DNA of 8,526 bases. It comes from Candidatus Bathyarchaeota archaeon. Its GTDB lineage: Archaea > Thermoproteota > Bathyarchaeia > TCS64. Made by a program: the position numbers and the translations under genes. The stretch covers positions 1 to 8,526 of the forward strand of contig JAUWLH010000053.1 of NCBI GenBank assembly GCA_030613835.1, read 5' to 3'. Shown here piece after piece: positions 5,583 to 8,526 of this stretch. A model generated the notes under the pieces. It was not told the DNA's origin. It made no database searches and saw nothing but the letters and a program-made list of their open reading frames with translations. Within the stretch, counting starts at the first letter, position 1. Every line of letters starts with the position of its first letter.

Positions 5583-6143
5583 TTGAAGCCCTGGCTGTTG
5601 AACATTCTGGCGTGCCCCATCGATAAACATCACCCCCTTGAGGCTTACTTTTACTCCTGGGAGACCACCGAGGACGAACTGGAGAAGATAAACAATGACG
5701 CCGGCAAGCCCAACACGGTCTTCAAAAAGCAGTACCGACACCTGGCGAAACAGATAGCTGACGGGACAATCAGCCTCGACGCCTTGAACGAGATCAGAGA
5801 CCGAACAGACTCCCTGCCCACAGCTGAATTCTACATGGACGTCAAAAAGTTCATCGATAAGCTAGGCATCGAGAAAGATAAATCCGAGGAGAACCTCCTG
5901 GCAAAATACCCTGATGGCTTGGACATCCTCTACCGGTACCTGAACCTCGTTGAGGTCGAGGAGGGTCTAATCAGGTGCCCAGAATGTGACAGGTGGTACC
6001 CCATTGGCAGCGCGGTCGAGACCATCCCAGAGTTGATGCCTGACGATCTCCGCGAGGAGGACAGGGACATCGCGTTCCTCAAGAAATGGGAGTCCAAGCT
6101 CCCCGAAGAGGTCAAGACTGGAGGCAAACCCTTCAGCCTATGA
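5583..6143 (+). CDS. Trm112-like zinc-binding methyltransferase activator, long archaeal form
   Basis: 186 residues from TTG. The protein begins MKPWLLNILACPIDKHHPLE, the N-terminal half of a Trm112 domain, and resumes at 128-150 with LIRCPECDRWYPIGSAVETI, the C-terminal half, ending with PELMPDDLRE. Trm112 proteins bind and stabilise several SAM methyltransferases acting on tRNA, rRNA and translation factors. Typical archaeal and bacterial members have about 60-70 residues, so the charged, mostly helical segment at about 25-125 is an insertion. Only three zinc-type cysteines remain: Cys11, Cys132 and Cys135; the fourth ligand of the usual CPxC pair is Asp14, with His16-His17 nearby. Metal binding is therefore uncertain. 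The TTG is supported by the position of the domain, which starts at once. Its end overlaps the convergent membrane protein gene by 11 bases. Confidence 0.85.
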   Translation: MKPWLLNILACPIDKHHPLEAYFYSWETTEDELEKINNDAGKPNTVFKKQYRHLAKQIADGTISLDALNEIRDRTDSLPTAEFYMDVKKFIDKLGIEKDKSEENLLAKYPDGLDILYRYLNLVEVEEGLIRCPECDRWYPIGSAVETIPELMPDDLREEDRDIAFLKKWESKLPEEVKTGGKPFSL

Positions 6144-6861
6144 TTTCCTCATCCCTCAACCTGTTGTAGGTCCAGTAACCAAGTCCCAAAGCGAAGCCCG
6201 TTATTAGTAGCTCCGAGTAGAGTACGCCGTAGCCAACAATGGAGACTGCCAGGTAGTTCAGTAATGCATGTAGTCCTATAGCAACCACGAGATACTTGAC
6301 ATCTTTTTTCCTGATGGACTCCAGCACCATGATCGAAAAACCGATCTGAGCAATCATCACCATGATCCGCTCGTACAAGCCCACGAGGGGAAGGTAAACC
6401 GGGGTGACCAGAAGGGCATCCAGTTGTGTCGGAGGAAGCACCTCCGGGCTCATGAGTAGAACAACCCCGACCGACAGAACATTGACTCCGACGAGAAGGA
6501 TTGACTCTATCCCGCCGTGTCCCGCGCCGTACGTCAACCCCTTCTCGTATGAGTAGTCCTTGATGAGGTACTTGAACCCCACATATCTGGCGGTCTCCTC
6601 GAAGATGCCTGCTGTGAGTGATGGGATTATTATCAGCAGGCTGTATGTCAGCGGGCTAATAGGCACAGTAAGCACCAGTTGCGAGGTGTATGTGTTCAGC
6701 GGGACCCTAATCATGCTTACGATGAACATGAGCGCCCCCACGAACCACGTCTTCCATCTGGTGCCGAACCTCCTCGTGACGTAGAAGCCGAGGGCTAGTG
6801 GGATGATTATCTCTAGCAGACCAGAGAAAACGAATACCGTTCCAAGTGACGTTGATACCAT
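6133..6861 (-). CDS. YhfC/CPBP-like membrane protein, putative intramembrane metalloprotease
   Basis: 242 residues from ATG at 6861, with about seven hydrophobic helices (roughly 7-27, 37-52, 70-86, 118-136, 153-180, 188-210, 215-230). It matches the YhfC family (putative membrane peptidases, related to CPBP/Abi proteases) by three motifs expected to form the metal site: FEETARY (87-93) with Glu88-Glu89 and Arg92, YGAGHGGIES (111-120) with His115 and Glu119, and LHALLNY (197-203) with His198. All expected residues are present, so it is probably an active enzyme in the cytoplasmic membrane; substrates of the family are largely unknown. No partner is obvious next to it: downstream it overlaps the Trm112-like gene tail to tail, and upstream it diverges from the proline racemase-family gene. 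Confidence 0.85.
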   Translation of the reverse strand: MVSTSLGTVFVFSGLLEIIIPLALGFYVTRRFGTRWKTWFVGALMFIVSMIRVPLNTYTSQLVLTVPISPLTYSLLIIIPSLTAGIFEETARYVGFKYLIKDYSYEKGLTYGAGHGGIESILLVGVNVLSVGVVLLMSPEVLPPTQLDALLVTPVYLPLVGLYERIMVMIAQIGFSIMVLESIRKKDVKYLVVAIGLHALLNYLAVSIVGYGVLYSELLITGFALGLGYWTYNRLRDEEIIG

Positions 6862-6888
6862 TTCCTTCCAAACTAGTTGATGGTTCCA

Positions 6889-6898
6889 TATTTTTAAA
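6889..6898 (-). promoter_or_regulatory. TATA box for the YhfC-like gene
   Basis: Minus strand TTTAAAAATA centred about 32 bases from the ATG at 6861, predicting a leader of about 6 bases. A GGAAGGA lies directly against the ATG, too close to be an ordinary Shine-Dalgarno sequence. Confidence 0.6.
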
Positions 6899-6982
6899 CC
6901 ACCGCTTGGATCCTAAGCAGCTGCCAACTTTCGTTTGGTCCAGTGTGAATATGCTTATCCAGCAGGCGATTCTGAGTCATTT

Positions 6983-7010
6983 AGCGGGTATTCATATTCA
7001 TCTACCTGCT
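6983..7010. repeat. Imperfect inverted repeat in the divergent intergenic region
   Basis: AGCGGGTA (6983-6990) and TACCTGCT (7003-7010) are complementary with one G-U pair, around a 12-base loop containing the direct repeat TTCAT-A-TTCAT. The rest of 6862-7086 holds the two promoters; I see no gene or tRNA there. Confidence 0.35.
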
Positions 7011-7050
7011 CCCCACTATCCTAAGACAGTCCCCTCGTCTCCCGATAATC

Positions 7051-7058
7051 GTATAAGG
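7051..7058 (+). promoter_or_regulatory. TATA-like box for the proline racemase-family gene
   Basis: GTATAAGG centred about 32 bases from the ATG at 7087, predicting a leader of about 6 bases. No Shine-Dalgarno is present in front of the ATG. The inverted repeat at 7055-7075 overlaps its 3' half. Confidence 0.55.
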
Positions 7059-7075
7059 AATCCCACCTATTCCTT
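7055..7075. promoter_or_regulatory. Candidate operator: perfect 7-base inverted repeat over the core promoter
   Basis: AAGGAAT (7055-7061), a 7-base spacer CCCACCT, then ATTCCTT (7069-7075). It covers the end of the TATA box and the stretch up to the predicted transcription start, where a bound dimeric repressor would block TBP or RNA polymerase. Binding is inference. Confidence 0.45.
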
Positions 7076-7086
7076 GAACGATAATA

Positions 7087-8088
7087 ATGAAGTTCAATCG
7101 ATACATCTCGTGCATCGACACCCACTGCAGCGGGGAATCGACGCGAATCCTCATCGGAGGGGTGCCCAAGCTCAAGGGAAAGACCATGCAAGAGAAACAG
7201 AAGTACTTCCAGGACCACTACGACCATCTGGTGGGCACCATGCTCAAGGAGCCCAGGGGCTTCAGCGGTATGCTGGGAAGCGTGCTCACAGAGCCATGCC
7301 ACCCGGACGCCGATGTCGGAGTCATCTACCTGTGGACTGACGGCTACTTCAGCGCCTGCGGTGACAGCACTTACAGCTGCTCCGCCGCGCTAGTCAACAC
7401 CGGCATGGTTGAGGTGACTGAGCCCTATACCCACATCACCTTCGACACCGTCTCCGGTTTAGTTAAGACAAAGGTAGAGGTCGAGAACGGCAACGCCAAA
7501 CGAATCTACATGGAGGGCGTCCCCAGTTTTTACTGGAAGACTATGAAGTTTGACATCCCTGCTATCGGCGAGGTCGAGGCGGATATCGCCTTCGGCGGTC
7601 TTTGGTACGCCTTCATCGATGCCGAGAGCATCGGACTCAAGCCAACCCTGGAAAACAAGGACCACTGGATCCCACTAGGCTGGAAGATCAGGAGCTACAT
7701 TGCGGACAAGATCAAGGTGGACCACCCGGAGTACCCCGAGTTGAGCATACTGGATCTCGTCACCTTCTACACCAAGCCCAGCAAGGACGAGTACACAAGT
7801 AGGCACTGGAACGTATTCGGCCCCAAACAAACATGCAGGAGCCCAGCTGGTACATGCACAAACGCAAGGATGGCAGCAATGTACGGCAAAGGCGAGATCA
7901 AGCCAGGCGACGAGGTGAAGTTCGAGTCAACCATCAGCACAGTGATGGTGGGCAGGATCGCCGAGGAGAAGAAACTGGGCAAATACGATGCCATCATCCC
8001 AGACGTTATGGCAACTGCTTACGTAACCGGCTTCATGCAGGTAGTCATCGACCCCGATGACCCATTAAAGGACGGCTTTCTCCTATAA
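7087..8088 (+). CDS. Proline racemase-family protein with altered active site
   Basis: 333 residues from ATG, the usual family length. Classical members interconvert L- and D-proline or epimerise hydroxyproline with two cysteines. The fold is recognisable by IDTHCSGESTR (10-20), EPRGF (55-59), a TEPCHPDADVGVIY stretch (68-81), FGGLWYAFID (169-178) and CRSPAGTCTNARMA (250-263). In the usual numbering of T. cruzi proline racemase, Cys130 is kept as Cys91 (ACGDS), but His132 is Asp93, Asp296 is Cys250 and Cys300 is Ala254. The RGH histidine is Phe59 and an expected Thr at 14 is Cys. A single catalytic cysteine recalls trans-3-hydroxyproline dehydratase, which has Thr at the second site, but the substrate-binding residues differ as well. 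Its substrate is unknown; plain proline racemase activity is unlikely. It ends 6 bases inside a convergent small gene. Confidence 0.9.
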   Translation: MKFNRYISCIDTHCSGESTRILIGGVPKLKGKTMQEKQKYFQDHYDHLVGTMLKEPRGFSGMLGSVLTEPCHPDADVGVIYLWTDGYFSACGDSTYSCSAALVNTGMVEVTEPYTHITFDTVSGLVKTKVEVENGNAKRIYMEGVPSFYWKTMKFDIPAIGEVEADIAFGGLWYAFIDAESIGLKPTLENKDHWIPLGWKIRSYIADKIKVDHPEYPELSILDLVTFYTKPSKDEYTSRHWNVFGPKQTCRSPAGTCTNARMAAMYGKGEIKPGDEVKFESTISTVMVGRIAEEKKLGKYDAIIPDVMATAYVTGFMQVVIDPDDPLKDGFLL

Positions 8089-8361
8089 TCTCCCCCATTT
8101 TATCATACTCCTACAGGGTTTTCTCTGCCTTTTCGTCAAATCGTAGCCGTCTGCCGCCCAGTTCCTCCTACCCGACCTGCGTATGATGAAGCCGTTCCTG
8201 ATCAGGTCGTCAAGCAGCCTACTGTTTTCCCTCTCAGCTTTGATCCCCTCACCCCGTTTTATCGAGTCCAACAGCCTCATTGATCTGGAATACTTTGTCT
8301 CGGCTTCCACAAGATTTTCCAGCTTCTCATCTGGGTTAAGACCACTGTGCCAATGATTCAC
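8083..8361 (-). CDS. Small charged hypothetical protein, possible winged-helix C-terminus
   Basis: 92 residues from GTG at 8361, ending TAG. I do not recognise a family. The first half (about 11-45) is highly charged and predicted helical (DEKLENLVEAETKYSRSM), possibly a short coiled coil. Residues 46-75 (NSRLLDDLIRNGFIIRR then GYDLTK) read like the recognition helix and wing of a winged-helix domain, as in small archaeal DNA-binding proteins. The C-terminus is strongly basic. It is probably real because its composition is protein-like, its stop meets the stop of the convergent gene as in the other two tail-to-tail pairs here, and a TATA-like box lies upstream at 8416-8424, which would leave a leader of about 32 bases. 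The GTG lacks a good Shine-Dalgarno, so the exact start is uncertain. Confidence 0.55.
   Translation of the reverse strand: MNHWHSGLNPDEKLENLVEAETKYSRSMRLLDSIKRGEGIKAERENSRLLDDLIRNGFIIRRSGRRNWAADGYDLTKRQRKPCRSMIKWGRL
8091..8101 (+). terminator. C5-A-T4 terminator-like element after the proline racemase-family gene
   Basis: TCCCCCATTTT begins 2 bases after the TAA at 8086-8088 and is identical, at the same distance from the stop, to the element after the RAM-domain gene. It lies inside the 3' coding end of the opposing small gene. Confidence 0.45.
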
Positions 8362-8413
8362 CCCGTCCGGTAGGGAACTCCGGTTACATCCAACAACTGC
8401 AACCGTAGCTGAC

Positions 8414-8424
8414 TGTTAAATACA
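8414..8424. promoter_or_regulatory. Shared near-symmetric TATA-like box between divergent genes
   Basis: TGTTAAATACA reads TGTATTTAACA on the other strand, so it can act as a TATA box in both directions. It is about 40 bases from the ATG at 8460 and about 59 bases from the GTG at 8361. No other good TATA match is visible between the two genes. Confidence 0.4.
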
Positions 8425-8459
8425 ATGAGAAAACCTGTTCTTAGGAGAGTGTTCCAAGA

Positions 8460-8526
8460 ATGCCAAAAGAAGAGATAAGATTGAACGCTGGAGACCCAGA
8501 CGTAGAGGCCCCCCAGTACGCTATCA
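8460..8526 (+). CDS. N-terminus of a gene cut by the window end, possibly a peroxiredoxin
   Basis: ATG at 8460 opens a frame that runs to the end of the window: 22 residues, MPKEEIRLNAGDPDVEAPQY followed by AI. AGGAGAG at 8443-8449 is a plausible ribosome-binding site, though rather far from the ATG. The run LNAGDPDVEAP is reminiscent of the start of AhpC/Bcp-type peroxiredoxins (L-x-x-G-D-x-A-P-D-F), but the spacing is not canonical and the catalytic cysteine lies beyond the window. Identity is a guess; that this is a gene start is fairly likely. Confidence 0.5.
   Translation, partial: MPKEEIRLNAGDPDVEAPQYAI

Noticed and set aside
6862..7086. tRNA or other structured RNA gene in the largest intergenic region
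   Set aside because: No T-loop GGTTCRA-type motif, no acceptor stem and no CCA; only short stems are visible.
6846..7340. Plus-strand open frame spanning the intergenic region and the start of the racemase-family gene
   Set aside because: It crosses both promoters and is out of frame with the clearly conserved racemase-fold protein; its C-terminal half is a frameshifted copy of that gene.
8438..8460. Inverted repeat TTCTT/AAGAA around the ribosome-binding site of the last gene
   Set aside because: Five-base arms with a 13-base spacer are weak, and the predicted transcript may begin inside the repeat.
1..8526. Defence system, CRISPR array, insertion sequence or prophage
   Set aside because: There are no regular repeats, transposase or integrase motifs, or nuclease-helicase clusters; the gene content is mostly metabolic and housekeeping.

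Overview
The window looks like a chromosomal stretch of an archaeon. The evidence is AT-rich TATA-like boxes about 24-46 bases ahead of most starts, several genes with almost no leader, a split archaeal-type pantetheine-phosphate adenylyltransferase (CoaD), a mevalonate-pathway enzyme, a stand-alone Lrp/AsnC ligand-binding (RAM) domain, a DUF763 protein, a long archaeal-type Trm112-like protein and a TalC-type transaldolase. I cannot fix the phylum from sequence alone; a TACK, Asgard or Bathyarchaeia-like lineage is a guess. I see no mobile element, CRISPR array, tRNA or rRNA.

Layout. 1-528 (+) is the 3' part of a transaldolase. 572-1669 (+) is a secreted, membrane-anchored transglutaminase-like protein that meets, tail to tail with a 7-base overlap, a leftward series DUF763 (2793-1663), coaD (3340-2864) and a RAM-domain protein (3651-3421). 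A divergent 103-base promoter region separates that series from the rightward pair 3755-5026 (class II HMG-CoA reductase) and 5034-5540 (unknown protein with an RNase HII-like IDDAGTGD start). The Trm112-like gene (5583-6143) follows with its own TATA box. It overlaps, tail to tail, a leftward YhfC/CPBP-like membrane protease-like gene (6861-6133). A 225-base divergent intergenic region then leads to a highly divergent proline racemase-family gene (7087-8088), again overlapping tail to tail with a small leftward ORF (8361-8083). The window ends in the first 22 codons of another rightward gene (8460 onward), possibly a peroxiredoxin.

Function. Most genes are housekeeping or poorly characterised: central carbon metabolism (transaldolase), CoA synthesis (coaD), isoprenoid/lipid synthesis (HMG-CoA reductase, which consumes HMG-CoA) and methyltransferase activation (Trm112). 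I do not see a complete new multi-gene system. The best leads are the proline racemase-family protein, which keeps only one of the four classical active-site residues; a perfect inverted repeat sitting on its core promoter; an identical 11-base C5-A-T4 element placed 2 bases after the stop codons of two unrelated genes; the RNase HII-like unknown gene linked to HMG-CoA reductase; and a consistent split between short-leader genes without Shine-Dalgarno sequences and genes with about 20-base leaders carrying GAGG.
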